A stretch of DNA of 64,000 bases from Sinomonas sp. P10A9 (GTDB lineage Bacteria; Actinomycetota; Actinomycetes; Actinomycetales; Micrococcaceae): contig NZ_CP163302.1 in the NCBI RefSeq assembly GCF_041022165.1, positions 2,294,001-2,358,000 on the forward strand, in the 5' to 3' direction. This document shows, in pieces, positions 1 to 10,028 of this stretch; position 1 is the first letter of the stretch; the number at the start of each line of letters is the position of its first letter. The translations under genes were made by a program, and so were the position numbers. The notes beneath the pieces were generated by a model. The model was not told where the DNA came from and searched no databases. It saw only the letters and a program-made list of their open reading frames with translations.

Positions 1-1976
1 CGATGGTTGGCCTCGTTGTTGGTCTTCTCATCCGACATCTTGAAAAGGCCGAGGGGATGCTTGACCCATACCTGTCGGAGCCGATGATCTGGCATCTCGA
101 GTTCGCCAGAGCTACAAGCGAGATCAGTGGGTTTGCAGCGTCGTCCGACGGGCTGGTAGGTGCTGACCGTCGGCATTGGTCCCTTCGCGAGGCTTCCGCG
201 ATGCTCGTACTCCGAGCCGACGAAGACCGAGCGGAAGAGCTACGCCACCTCGGCCGGGAGCTCATTGAGAACGCGCGGCAGCAGATCCAGCTCGTCCATG
301 GCGATGATGAGGGCGCAATCGAACAAGAACTTCTCAATGTGCGGGGCTGGGCCAGCGGCATGGACCTAGATACCTATAGCGCGCATCCGACCGATGATGG
401 CCAGCTGATCATCCAGAGTACACCGCCCGACGTTCTACTGAATGCGCTCGAGACTGCAAGTTCCGATGTGCAGCAGGCACAGGAAGCCACGCGGCTAATG
501 GTGCAGTACTACATCAACCCAAAGAAGCGCATTACCGATTCACGGACTTCTGAGACACTCATTGAAGATTTGAACGTCGCAAAACAGCTCATCGATGAAC
601 CTCCTGCTTTTAGTGCAGACGGGCCGTGGGACGCCCCTGCGGTAGTTGCTGCGGCCGCGCTCGAAGCACACCTGATTGAAGGCATTGAGCTGCCCGACGA
701 GTCGCTTCGATTCGCGGCCGAAACACTCGTGACGGTAGGTGAACAATCAGGACGGGGACGTCAGTTTGACTCACAGGAATCATATTTCGAGCAAGGTGCG
801 GATCGGGTTTCGGCACAATCTCTGCCGCTTCTTCTGCTGCCCGCCGCGGCTCCTATACGGGCTCTCGTTGATGGATCGGACGGGTCCGAAGCATACGCAC
901 GCGTCGTACAGGCGACATCCGGACTTGCCCTGGCACTCCCCAACGAGGTCCGGGTACATCTGGCGCGCGGCCTCGATGTCTTATGGCAAGAGCCATGTTC
1001 CACCGAAGGGACATGTCATCACGAGACTGCGCTGGGCCTTGTTATCGCCACCGCGCGTGACTGTGTATTCGGAGGCTGGGATTCTGAGACCGGTCGTCGG
1101 GCCTCGATTGTACTCGAAGATCCGATCGCTGAATCCCTAAGTGCCGCATCCGACGATGTCATTTATGTCCTCAGGCTCGACGCCGCACTTCGTGCGCTCG
1201 CACCCGCCTCCGTTTCCGGAATCTGCGTGTCTGCTCGCGCTGAGGAACTACTCCATGTCGTTCTCACAGCGCAACGACGCGCCCTTCTCGCCAATGATCG
1301 TGACTTCGACCATCGCGGGTCTCACGCGCTCATAACGGCGCGCGCGCTGCTTACGGTTGTCGAGGGAGAGGGCGAGACGCTGCTGTTCAATCACCTCGAT
1401 GCCTTTGCTGATAGGTCAGACATGCTCGGTGCGTTTGTTCGCGCCGTCTCAGCGGCCGCTGAGGAGAACTCCAGCCGAGCCGCCACAGCAGAACGGCTGT
1501 GGCCGGAAATCGTCGCGCGCGTCTTAGCGTATCAGGGCCAACACAAGCCGTTCGACGGCAGGCACTACGGAAATCGCGCTCGTGCGTCACTCATCCCAAA
1601 TGCTGCTACGGAGGCCGCCTACCTCTACCGCGAACTTGACGGGGAACCGATCGTTTGGTGGGACCCAGACAAACTTCGAGACTCCGTCGAAGAATGGCTA
1701 CCGGCTGCCCGAGGAGACTCAACATGTGTTGATCAGCTCATCGGCTTTATTCGCCCACTTTCTATGCAGGATCAGGCTCGCATAGCTTTACTGTGGATTA
1801 CCGATCTTGCGCTAGCCGCGCCGGAAGAAGTAGCCCGAGGCAGCTTTCTGCTTTCAACGTGGTTGATTGATGTCAGGGCAGTCGTCTCTGATAGGCACTC
1901 GCTAGCTATGTGGCAGCGGGTGGTCGATGCTCTCGTAGTAGCGGGAGATTCCAGGCTCGCCCCCTACTCTCAGTAG
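1..1976 (+). CDS. 3' part of a large unrecognised protein, possibly a STAND/NTPase-type defence protein
   Basis: The frame is open from the window edge; the first ATG (position 3) has no room for a ribosome binding site, so this is probably the C-terminal 657 residues of a longer protein. It is rich in Ala, Leu, Glu and Arg with helical heptad-like stretches and no visible Walker or catalytic motif, which would suit the helical-repeat sensor half of a large NTPase. It ends 97 bp before the convergent res stop, so it borders a restriction cassette. The defence link is inference from context only; the family is not recognised. Base composition is lower in GC than the chromosome to the right. 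Confidence 0.5.
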   Translation, partial: MVGLVVGLLIRHLEKAEGMLDPYLSEPMIWHLEFARATSEISGFAASSDGLVGADRRHWSLREASAMLVLRADEDRAEELRHLGRELIENARQQIQLVHGDDEGAIEQELLNVRGWASGMDLDTYSAHPTDDGQLIIQSTPPDVLLNALETASSDVQQAQEATRLMVQYYINPKKRITDSRTSETLIEDLNVAKQLIDEPPAFSADGPWDAPAVVAAAALEAHLIEGIELPDESLRFAAETLVTVGEQSGRGRQFDSQESYFEQGADRVSAQSLPLLLLPAAAPIRALVDGSDGSEAYARVVQATSGLALALPNEVRVHLARGLDVLWQEPCSTEGTCHHETALGLVIATARDCVFGGWDSETGRRASIVLEDPIAESLSAASDDVIYVLRLDAALRALAPASVSGICVSARAEELLHVVLTAQRRALLANDRDFDHRGSHALITARALLTVVEGEGETLLFNHLDAFADRSDMLGAFVRAVSAAAEENSSRAATAERLWPEIVARVLAYQGQHKPFDGRHYGNRARASLIPNAATEAAYLYRELDGEPIVWWDPDKLRDSVEEWLPAARGDSTCVDQLIGFIRPLSMQDQARIALLWITDLALAAPEEVARGSFLLSTWLIDVRAVVSDRHSLAMWQRVVDALVVAGDSRLAPYSQ

Positions 1977-2073
1977 CCAAGGAGACGCCCCTCATGCCAG
2001 GGCGCTTCACTCCGTACTGCGCGATAAAGCTAAGCGTATCGAGCGGTGCAGTGTCACTCTGCTGCCGACCACA

Positions 2074-5064
2074 TCACAGGTTCCAGTTCCCAGGAACGCC
2101 GACAGTGTAGCCAGCGGTGGTCTCTGAACCTATGCCGAGTTGCTTGAAGTGCTCGGTAGCGGCCTTTATCTTGGCGTTCTCGGTTGGGCGGCGTTTGGAT
2201 TCGTCGAGCGTGCTCTTGGTTTCCCGGATCATGTAGATGCGATCCATGCCGTCCCCGTCCTGCTTGATGATCGCCCAGTCTGGGTTGTACGGGCCAACCG
2301 GAGTCTCGATTTTGAACTTGTCGGGCAGCTTCATGAAGAACTTCACATCTTCGCGGCTGTCGAGGACCTGCGCAAACTGCCGCTCTGGTGCTTCAGCGCC
2401 GTCCGAGTCAATCTGGATGTAGTTGAAGTCGGTCTTGCCGTCCTTGAACGACTGCGCCTCGTAGACGCGATCCATAAAGAGGTCGCGTGCCTCGGCCCCA
2501 TCCGCCTGCAGCTCGCGCAACTCGTAAACGTAGCCGCTGATCTTCTCGTACTGGACGCCTTCCTGCACGGCCGTTGCGACAACGTTAAGCAGGATGCGCT
2601 TGACCATGGCGATGAAGTCGTTTGGGTTGCCGATGAACTCGTTCAGTTTGCCGGAGCCCGTCAGTACGTCGACGAGCGTCTTGCGGGTGAGGGACGTCGC
2701 TTCTTGCAGCTCGCTGATGATGTCCGGCAGCTCATACGTTCCCGCCAGGGCAGCCGAGCGGGTCGCGGTTTCGGCGGTCTTGGTACCACCACGGACAAGC
2801 TTTACGCCCGCCCGAGTGACCTGGACACGAAGCGGTTGGATCGGCTGTTCGGTTACGATCTTGTTGACGGCGTCCTCAATGACCTTCTCTCGGTCAAGCT
2901 TCACTCGGTAGGTCGTGCGGCGGGAGATCGCGCGCCAGAAGTCCTCGAACCACGGCGACGTGTAGATCTCCTTATTGAGCTTGCGCTGTACCCGCTTGCG
3001 CTGGGTCTTAACCAGCCGTTCGATTCGGCAGTCGATCATCACCTGGATCATGTCGTCTTCTGGCCAGAATGAGTCCGGCTTGGGGCCGAGCGTGAAGCCA
3101 AGGGTCTCTGGTCGGAAGGTGGCCATGACTTTGCCCTCCTTGTCGAGGAAGTTGCGTTTGACAAGTTCATCCCAGATCAACTTGGAGCCGGCGAAGCCGA
3201 GACGCTTCTCCCCGCCGGTATTCTCGTCGACCGTTGGGATCTTGGCGAACTCGCCCACGCGAACGAGGCCGATGCTGACGCCAGAGTCGCGGTACTCCTT
3301 CTGTAGACTGTCGGCGAACTCGCGGTAGGACTCATTGGCGACAACGGTTAGTTGAGCGATGCCGCGATCCGGCACGCGCTCACCGGTCTGGTTGACCGGC
3401 AGACGCAGACCTCGACCGATTGTTTGACGGCGTTCGGCGGCTTCGCCCATCTCGCGAAGGGCGCAGATCTGGAAAATGTTCGGGTTGTCCCAGCCCTCAC
3501 GGAGCGCAGAGTGGCTGAAGATAAACCGCACCGGCTCCTTCTCATCGAGTAGCTGCGCCTTGTTGCGCATAATCAACTCGTAGGCATCGTCGTCGGCCGC
3601 GGTAGTGCCACTGGTGTCCTTGAAGGTGTCGTGCTGGCCTTTCTTGCCCTTGAGGACGGAGAAATACGCCCGCCGGTAGTCCTGTGGATCGCCCGGCAGC
3701 AGCGCCGCCCACTGGGCGCTTTTGGCCCGCTCCTCGCGGAAAATTTCGTCGAACCACCGTACGAAGTCGCCGTTGGCCGTGGAGTTGTCGTAGCCATCGC
3801 CGAGGAAACTCGCAACCTTGTCGACGAAGAAAAGGCTGAGCACCTTGATGCCGTGCTGGCGCAGCATCGTCTCCTTGCGCAGGTGCTCGCGGATGGTCTC
3901 GCGAATCATTTCGCGGTAAACCGAATCATTGGAGCCGCCGAGGGTCTCACCAGCCTGCAGCCAGCCGTGTGGGAACAGCTCGACCGACTCGGGCTCGGTG
4001 CTGAGTTCGTTGATGAGCCAGCCCTCGTATGCGGAGTTACCGGTGAGGCGGGCGAGATCGCTCGCGTCCTTACCGGGCCGGTAGGCCACCGTCTTGCGCT
4101 CGATGGATCCATCGGACTCCTTGCGGACTGCAAGTTCCAGTCGGGCGACGAAACCCTTGTCATTCCGAACCGATAGCAGTTTCACGTACGGCGCTGCATC
4201 GGCGCCTTGCTGGAGTGCCTCGGCGACGACGATCTGCTTCACGAGACCCAGGTCATGCGCGTCGACCGGGTCTAGACGATAGACGACGTTGCGGGTCTTG
4301 CGGTGGGTTGCCGAGTACCGCAGCGTGCAGAGCGGGTCTAGTTCGCCGACCGCCGACTGACTAAGTAGGGACTCCATGTTCTGCGGCTCGTCCATGATGA
4401 CGACCGGCCGCGTGGCCTTGAGGTAGTCGATCGGGCGCAGACCGTTGAGCTTGTCACGCGTCTGGTGAATAACGCGCGAGTTCTTGTCGCCCCGCAGCGC
4501 GTGAATGCTCATCACCATGATCTGCACGCTCGTGCTGGTGGCGAACGACTGAACCTCCTCAGCGGTCTGACCGCTATAGACGCTGGCGTCGAACGGCTCG
4601 GCGTAGAGACCCTCGAAGTGCTTGGTCATGAGCTTGATGCTGGTGATGACGCCTTCCTTAATGGGCGTGCTCGGCACCAGGATGACAAACTTGCGGAAGT
4701 TGTACCGCTGCGCCAGCTCGAAGATCGTGCGCAGGTAGACATACGTCTTACCCGTGCCTGTTTCCATCTCGATGTCGAAGTCGAGCGCACCGCCAGCTAG
4801 CTCAGACACGACCTCGAGTCCATTGCGGTCCTGCACTGCCTGCAAGTTCTGGAGCAGTGCCTCCTCGTCCAGCAAGAGGTTGTTGCCGATCGCACCGACT
4901 TCGCTGGCGATGTCGAACGCGGTCTGGCCAATGGAGGCGGGCAGTGCGCCCTGGAGGTTGACTTCTAGCGCGTCGGCGTCAGCTGGCTGGCCTTCGAAGA
5001 GATCGACGACCGAAGCGATCGCTTCCTGCTGGTATGGCTGCTTGGGATCAAACTTGAATTCCAT
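2074..5064 (-). CDS. res: Type III restriction enzyme Res subunit (helicase-nuclease)
   Basis: Restriction subunit that, with Mod, would translocate along DNA using ATP and cut unmodified DNA. The 996-aa length is normal for Res. A Walker A METGTGKT sits near residue 100, a motif II DEPQNM near 225, helicase C-terminal motifs SALREGWDNP and QTIGRGLRLP around 530-560, and a nuclease-like PD-(D/E)xK arrangement near the C-terminus (NPDW, then RETKS). The start lies three bases after the mod stop with only a weak ribosome binding site, so translation is probably coupled to mod. The family assignment is firm; the recognition sequence cannot be read. Confidence 0.92.
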   Translation of the reverse strand: MEFKFDPKQPYQQEAIASVVDLFEGQPADADALEVNLQGALPASIGQTAFDIASEVGAIGNNLLLDEEALLQNLQAVQDRNGLEVVSELAGGALDFDIEMETGTGKTYVYLRTIFELAQRYNFRKFVILVPSTPIKEGVITSIKLMTKHFEGLYAEPFDASVYSGQTAEEVQSFATSTSVQIMVMSIHALRGDKNSRVIHQTRDKLNGLRPIDYLKATRPVVIMDEPQNMESLLSQSAVGELDPLCTLRYSATHRKTRNVVYRLDPVDAHDLGLVKQIVVAEALQQGADAAPYVKLLSVRNDKGFVARLELAVRKESDGSIERKTVAYRPGKDASDLARLTGNSAYEGWLINELSTEPESVELFPHGWLQAGETLGGSNDSVYREMIRETIREHLRKETMLRQHGIKVLSLFFVDKVASFLGDGYDNSTANGDFVRWFDEIFREERAKSAQWAALLPGDPQDYRRAYFSVLKGKKGQHDTFKDTSGTTAADDDAYELIMRNKAQLLDEKEPVRFIFSHSALREGWDNPNIFQICALREMGEAAERRQTIGRGLRLPVNQTGERVPDRGIAQLTVVANESYREFADSLQKEYRDSGVSIGLVRVGEFAKIPTVDENTGGEKRLGFAGSKLIWDELVKRNFLDKEGKVMATFRPETLGFTLGPKPDSFWPEDDMIQVMIDCRIERLVKTQRKRVQRKLNKEIYTSPWFEDFWRAISRRTTYRVKLDREKVIEDAVNKIVTEQPIQPLRVQVTRAGVKLVRGGTKTAETATRSAALAGTYELPDIISELQEATSLTRKTLVDVLTGSGKLNEFIGNPNDFIAMVKRILLNVVATAVQEGVQYEKISGYVYELRELQADGAEARDLFMDRVYEAQSFKDGKTDFNYIQIDSDGAEAPERQFAQVLDSREDVKFFMKLPDKFKIETPVGPYNPDWAIIKQDGDGMDRIYMIRETKSTLDESKRRPTENAKIKAATEHFKQLGIGSETTAGYTVGVPGNWNL

Positions 5065-5067
5065 CGC

Positions 5068-6951
5068 CTAGGCCGTCCAGAGTTCCACGCCGCGCGTCTT
5101 GGCTTCTTGTACCAGGTTCGTCTTCAGCTCGTCGTCACCATGGAATGCGTCCTCGAGGACGATGAACTTTGCGAGGTCTTTACTCGCGAGCACAGAGCGG
5201 AGCTGCTGCAGGGTTGGCTTGGTGTGCTCGTCGAGGTAGGCAAGTACGAGGCCTTCGCCGACGGACTTGAGCTTGAGGCCATCGATTTCTTTGTCGCCGA
5301 TCTGCTCCGTTAGGGAGTAGCCCTGCTTGAGAAGGATTTCGGTGAGGAGCGAGTCGGGCGTGGCGTCGTCATCGGCGCTGTCGCGGAGGTCGAAGAGGTG
5401 CTGCTCCAGCTTGCTGAGGTCTGTGTCACTCGCTACGCGCCACTTCGAGAAGTTGGTGTCTGTGAGTGCGTAGGCTCGAAAGCCGATATCGAGCTGCCCC
5501 TGCTCGATATCGAGCTGCGTATCGGGCTCACCTGCAATTGCCGCCCCGGCTAGATCGATGCGCCTACGGGAGATGTCCGCAACGGTGCCGTATCCGAGTT
5601 CGCGTGCCTTCGATTTCTCGGGTGTGGGTTCGGGAAGCTGGACCATGATGAAGCGACGCCGACCACCATCATCGGCGTTCATCTGCATTACGGCATGGGC
5701 CGTTGTCGCACTTCCAGCGAAGAAGTCGAGCACAATATCATCGTTAGTGACCGATCCTAGTTGCAGGATGTACTTGATGAGCTTCACTGGCTTAGGCGTA
5801 TCGAATACATCTTCGGGCATCAGCTTCATCAGTTCGTACTTGGCCTGCCTGTTGTGGCCCGTTCGCTCAAGGTCGATCCACAGACTCGAAGGAGGAAGCC
5901 CCTCCATATCCGCAAGATAGGTACGACGACGAATTCCCCGACCGTCGGCGGTAAACCGAATCTCGCCGGATGCGAGCTTCGCATCCATCGCTTCCCGCGA
6001 CCATCGCCAGCCGTTCTTCGGTGGCTTGATCTCGATTCCCTGTGGTGACGTCAATGAGTAGACGAGGTTTTCTCGATAGTTAGGAGAGTTGAGTGGATTC
6101 CCGTCGAAGTATGGGCCACGCGGATCGTTGTCGGGGTTCCTAAAATGGCTCCGCTTACTGTCGTCGGAAATGCGAGCCGGATACCAGTCGGCGCTCCGCG
6201 CGTACACGAGCGTGTGGTTGTGATCGAGGGAGAATCGTTTGGCATCGTTGTTGCTGTTGTCCTTCGACCGCCAGACGGCGTCAGCAATAAAGTTAGCCTC
6301 GCCGAACACTTCATCGCACAGACGTCTGAGATGCGCAGATTCGTTGTCGTCGATCGAGATGAAGATCGCTCCATCATCGGCGAGCAGGTTCCTCGCTAGT
6401 TTCAGGCGCGGGTACATCATGTTGAGCCAGTTCGAGTGGTAACGCCCTTCGGACTCGCTATTGGTCGAGACCTGCTTTCCTTCGTCGTTGACCTGGCGAG
6501 TCCACTCCAGGTAGGTCTCTAGACCTTCTTTGTAGTTGTCCGGGTAGACGAAATCCTTGCCTGTGTTGTATGGCGGATCGATATAGATCATCTTGATCTT
6601 GCCGTGGTAGTGCTTCTGCAGGATCTTGAGCACTTCGAGGTTGTCGCCCTCGATGAACACGTTCTTAGTCGTATCCCAGTCTTTACTTTTCTCATAGTCC
6701 GGCTTTAACGTCGCCGTAGTAGGCTCTTGGGCCGCACGAAGGGCACGCTTCTTGCCGGCCCAAAAAAGACCGAATCGTTCGCGGTCGTCCCCGGCGTCCT
6801 CACCAAGGAGTTCCTTGAGCTTCTCGACGTCGATCTTGCCGTCTGCGATCGCCTCAGGGATCAGTTCCGAGAGCTGGGCAGCGAGCTCCGTCTTGAAGTC
6901 GGGCGTGCCGCTTGGCGTTCCGTAAATGTCCTGTAGTTCGTCGATGGTCAT
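5068..6951 (-). CDS. mod: Type III DNA methyltransferase Mod subunit
   Basis: Probable N6-adenine methyltransferase of the type III system, 627 aa. The catalytic motif IV DPPYNTGKDF lies near residue 125 and the SAM-binding motif DFFAGSATT near 405, the order typical of beta-class enzymes; the stretch between them would hold the target recognition domain. A GAGGAA ribosome binding site lies 8 bases before the ATG. It sits between the SNF2 gene (67 bp upstream) and res (3 bp downstream) on the same strand, so the three genes look like one operon. No truncation is visible. Confidence 0.93.
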   Translation of the reverse strand: MTIDELQDIYGTPSGTPDFKTELAAQLSELIPEAIADGKIDVEKLKELLGEDAGDDRERFGLFWAGKKRALRAAQEPTTATLKPDYEKSKDWDTTKNVFIEGDNLEVLKILQKHYHGKIKMIYIDPPYNTGKDFVYPDNYKEGLETYLEWTRQVNDEGKQVSTNSESEGRYHSNWLNMMYPRLKLARNLLADDGAIFISIDDNESAHLRRLCDEVFGEANFIADAVWRSKDNSNNDAKRFSLDHNHTLVYARSADWYPARISDDSKRSHFRNPDNDPRGPYFDGNPLNSPNYRENLVYSLTSPQGIEIKPPKNGWRWSREAMDAKLASGEIRFTADGRGIRRRTYLADMEGLPPSSLWIDLERTGHNRQAKYELMKLMPEDVFDTPKPVKLIKYILQLGSVTNDDIVLDFFAGSATTAHAVMQMNADDGGRRRFIMVQLPEPTPEKSKARELGYGTVADISRRRIDLAGAAIAGEPDTQLDIEQGQLDIGFRAYALTDTNFSKWRVASDTDLSKLEQHLFDLRDSADDDATPDSLLTEILLKQGYSLTEQIGDKEIDGLKLKSVGEGLVLAYLDEHTKPTLQQLRSVLASKDLAKFIVLEDAFHGDDELKTNLVQEAKTRGVELWTA

Positions 6952-7018
6952 TGCTTAGTTCCTCGGGTGGTCCCAGTTTGATTGATAGTCGGTGTGATTG
7001 CAGCGGTGGAGGTGTTCA

Positions 7019-9928
7019 TCAGGGAACTACCTTCCAGCGGATGCTGAACAGATGCTCGACGGTCTGTGTGCCCTTGAGTGCCTGCTCGATCAGCTCTAGG
7101 TAGCGGTCGGCTTCCTCGCGCATCTTCTTCCGCGCGACGCGCGCATCCTCGTCCTCTTCTTCGGCTCGCTCGGCCCACTTGCGAGCGTCCTTCTTGTACT
7201 TGAGCTGCTGCATCGGATCGTCTGTGCCGCGTGAGTTCTTGCGGGCTTCCTTTTCCTTAGCCTTGTACTCACGAATCTTCGCCTCGGACTCGGCCCGGCG
7301 GTCCTGCTGGTTGCGATACAGCAGCTCCTCTTGCTGATCGTAGTAACGGGAGTTGCGGCCCTGGACCTCTCGCTCGAGCTGCGCCCGGCGTTCGGCGAGC
7401 TGCAGCTCGAACCTAGCTTCGTTCACGCTCACTGGAGCGTCTTCTTGCACGCATGCGAGGTCGAGCAGATCGGCGACGTACTCGTGGTCGAGCCACTTGC
7501 CGTCATCCGTCAAGCTACCAGCGAGCATGTACGACTCGCTGATGTCATCGTTCTTGGCCTTCATGCTGAAGGTCACGAGCTTGACGGTGAGCTCCCCGGA
7601 CTTCCCGGCGAGTTCCTTGACGGCACTGCTGGCGCGCTCGGACTGGCTAAGGCTGAACGTGAGTTCGCTAGCAGGGGTATTGGCCGACTTCGCCGACTCA
7701 ACAACGTGCCCAGCGAGCGGGCCGGAGAACCGGTATTGATGAGCGTTGTCCAGCGGCTCAGACTTGAAGTAGTAGCGACCGGTTAGAGCTTCCTTGACGG
7801 GTGAGTCACGAAGAACGAAGTTTCGTCCATCTCCCTCGAACTCCGCGTGATCGGCAAGCTGGCGTCTTGTGATCGCGAGCAGGAGTCGCTCGAACTTGTT
7901 GAGGACTTCGCCCGACTGCGCGTCATAGGACTTCAGCCGGTCCTGAACGTTGGGGTCGAGGTTGTCGAAGACCTTCGCCTTGGCCGCTGCCATCTCGGAG
8001 CTGATCTCAGTGGCGTACTGCTCCTCGAGTTCCTTGAACGCGCGGTCAATGTCCGCATCGCTACGTGAGTCGTTGAGGATGCGGTTGATGGTCTTCTCAA
8101 AGTCGAAGCCATCCTCGATGGAGCCGAGCACCTCGTCACTGGCTCCGAAGACGCCCTTGAAGAGGTGGAACTTATTGGCGAGGAGCTCGAGGATCCGGGC
8201 CTCGGCGGCGTTGCCCTTGTTGGCGAAGTTGGCCACGACGACGTCGAACTTCTGCCCGAAGCGGTGCACGCGGCCAATGCGCTGCTCAACCCGCTGGGGA
8301 TTCCATGGGAGATCGTAGTTAACGAGCATCGAGCAGAACTGAAGATTAATACCTTCGGCGGCTGCTTCCGTGGCGATCATGATCGTCCCCTGATCGCGGA
8401 AGTAGTCGACGAGGGCCTTGCGGCGATCGGCAGAAGCGATACCAGTAATGACGTCGCCGTCTTTATTGGCTTCGAGCCAGTCGCGGTAGATCTCGCTGGC
8501 CGCTGGGGAGTTGTTGGTGCCATTGAAGAGCACGAGACCGTCGCCACGGCCACCCTCGGTGAGGGTGCGGGCGATGTATTCCTGCGTCTTAGTCGAGTCG
8601 GTGAAGATGATGGCCTTCTGCGGAGCGCCGAGTTCCTTCAGACGCTCGAAGCCCTTGTCCACGGCTTCGCCGAGCTTCACGGCTTTCTGATTGACGGTGA
8701 TCGATCGAGCTAGCGCCGCGTAGCTACGAAGTTCATCGACTTCGGCGCGCATGGCCTCGAGGGTCTTCTTGTCGGCCTTCGGGCCCGCATCTGGACCAAG
8801 CTCGGGCTCAGCCTTGGTCTCCTCTAGAGACTCGACTTCCTCCTCGGTCAGGTCTTCGTCCTCAAAGTCCGCAAGGACGAGACCACCTCGGCTATCGCGA
8901 CGAACACCGGCTCCAACCTCAGCTTCGAGGCGGTCGGCGATGCGCTCCAGTGTGCTGGAGACCGCGTAGGTGCTTGAACCAAGTCGTTTGCGCAGAATCA
9001 AGCCGGTCAGGTGGCGCTGGGAGTTGGAGAACGCGTGCAAATTGTCGCGCTGCAAGTACTCGCTGACCTTGTCGTAAAGCTCGATCTCAGCCGGGCTCGG
9101 CATGAACTCAACGGTCAGCGGCATGCGCTTGGTGAAGTGGATGTACTTCTCGGCATCGCGACGCAAGGTTCGCTTGCTGATGCCAGCGACGCGCTCGACG
9201 AGGTCGTCGTTGTCGCCCACTCCCTTGGCCTTGACATACCGCTCACGGAACGCGTCGAGCGAGTAGAAGTAGTCGGGGTCGAATACGCTCACCAGGCCGT
9301 ACAGCTCCTCGAGGCGGTTCTGTAGTGGTGTGGCCGTCAAGAGGATCGTCTTACCGGCTTCGCGGACGATATGACTAATCGATTCCGGTGCCTTATTACG
9401 CCCAGTGTAGAAATTGCGCAGCCGATGGGCTTCGTCGCAGATCACCAGGTCCCATTCACGGAGGAGGCTGGCCTCGTGCCGCAGTGCGAACTCGTAGGAG
9501 CAAATGAGCACCTCTGCATCCTGGCGGGCAGTGCGGGCCAACTGTTCGTCTTTAAGCTTCGGGTCGAGCAGCTGGCTGGGGATGAGAAACTTCTCGATCA
9601 GCTCCTGCTGCCACTGCTGGCGAAGGCTGGAAGGCGCGATAATCAAGATCCGACGCTTGCGCTCGGCCCAGTACTGGGAGATGACGATACCAGCCTCGAT
9701 CGTCTTACCCAGGCCCACCTCGTCGGCGAGGATTACGCCATTCAAGTAAGGGGTCTGGAGAGCGAAGAGAGCCGCATCGATCTGATGCGGCTTGGGCTCA
9801 ACTTGAGCGTCAAAAAGAAGGCCAGCTAATTTGCCGACATGGTCGTTCGCGTAGGAACGCTGCAACTCATAGGCATAGTATTTCGCCTGATACGCATTTG
9901 GCACCATCTGCACCAAGTTTACCACCAT
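7019..9928 (-). CDS. SNF2/RapA-type DEAD-like helicase of the restriction cassette
   Basis: Superfamily 2 double-stranded DNA translocase. The protein has Walker A DEVGLGKTIEAG, motif II CDEAHRLRN, motif III LLTATPLQNR, and a helicase C domain with AAEGINLQFC and QRIGRVHRFGQ. The last ~120 residues are a Lys/Glu/Arg-rich coiled coil. An open frame reaches 10093, but its first 55 codons overlap the hsdM remnant and look unrelated, so I chose the ATG at 9928 (MVVNLVQ, about 969 aa); the ATG at 9907 is also possible, and neither has a strong ribosome binding site. Position before mod and res suggests it helps the type III system; this is inference. DrmD of class 1 DISARM is the nearest named analogue, but no drmA/B/C is present. 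Confidence 0.85.
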   Translation of the reverse strand: MVVNLVQMVPNAYQAKYYAYELQRSYANDHVGKLAGLLFDAQVEPKPHQIDAALFALQTPYLNGVILADEVGLGKTIEAGIVISQYWAERKRRILIIAPSSLRQQWQQELIEKFLIPSQLLDPKLKDEQLARTARQDAEVLICSYEFALRHEASLLREWDLVICDEAHRLRNFYTGRNKAPESISHIVREAGKTILLTATPLQNRLEELYGLVSVFDPDYFYSLDAFRERYVKAKGVGDNDDLVERVAGISKRTLRRDAEKYIHFTKRMPLTVEFMPSPAEIELYDKVSEYLQRDNLHAFSNSQRHLTGLILRKRLGSSTYAVSSTLERIADRLEAEVGAGVRRDSRGGLVLADFEDEDLTEEEVESLEETKAEPELGPDAGPKADKKTLEAMRAEVDELRSYAALARSITVNQKAVKLGEAVDKGFERLKELGAPQKAIIFTDSTKTQEYIARTLTEGGRGDGLVLFNGTNNSPAASEIYRDWLEANKDGDVITGIASADRRKALVDYFRDQGTIMIATEAAAEGINLQFCSMLVNYDLPWNPQRVEQRIGRVHRFGQKFDVVVANFANKGNAAEARILELLANKFHLFKGVFGASDEVLGSIEDGFDFEKTINRILNDSRSDADIDRAFKELEEQYATEISSEMAAAKAKVFDNLDPNVQDRLKSYDAQSGEVLNKFERLLLAITRRQLADHAEFEGDGRNFVLRDSPVKEALTGRYYFKSEPLDNAHQYRFSGPLAGHVVESAKSANTPASELTFSLSQSERASSAVKELAGKSGELTVKLVTFSMKAKNDDISESYMLAGSLTDDGKWLDHEYVADLLDLACVQEDAPVSVNEARFELQLAERRAQLEREVQGRNSRYYDQQEELLYRNQQDRRAESEAKIREYKAKEKEARKNSRGTDDPMQQLKYKKDARKWAERAEEEDEDARVARKKMREEADRYLELIEQALKGTQTVEHLFSIRWKVVP

Positions 9929-10028
9929 AGAATCAGAATTTCGATTAGTGTTATGTCGAAAGAGGTACCCACCGCTGACGTTCACTCCGCTCCTCGCCAG
10001 CCAGCCGCAGAAACTGAGCGGTGCGAAA

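Noticed and set aside
2281..2310. A TTGAAC sequence in res as a further operator
   Set aside because: A single half-site inside a gene with no inverted partner.
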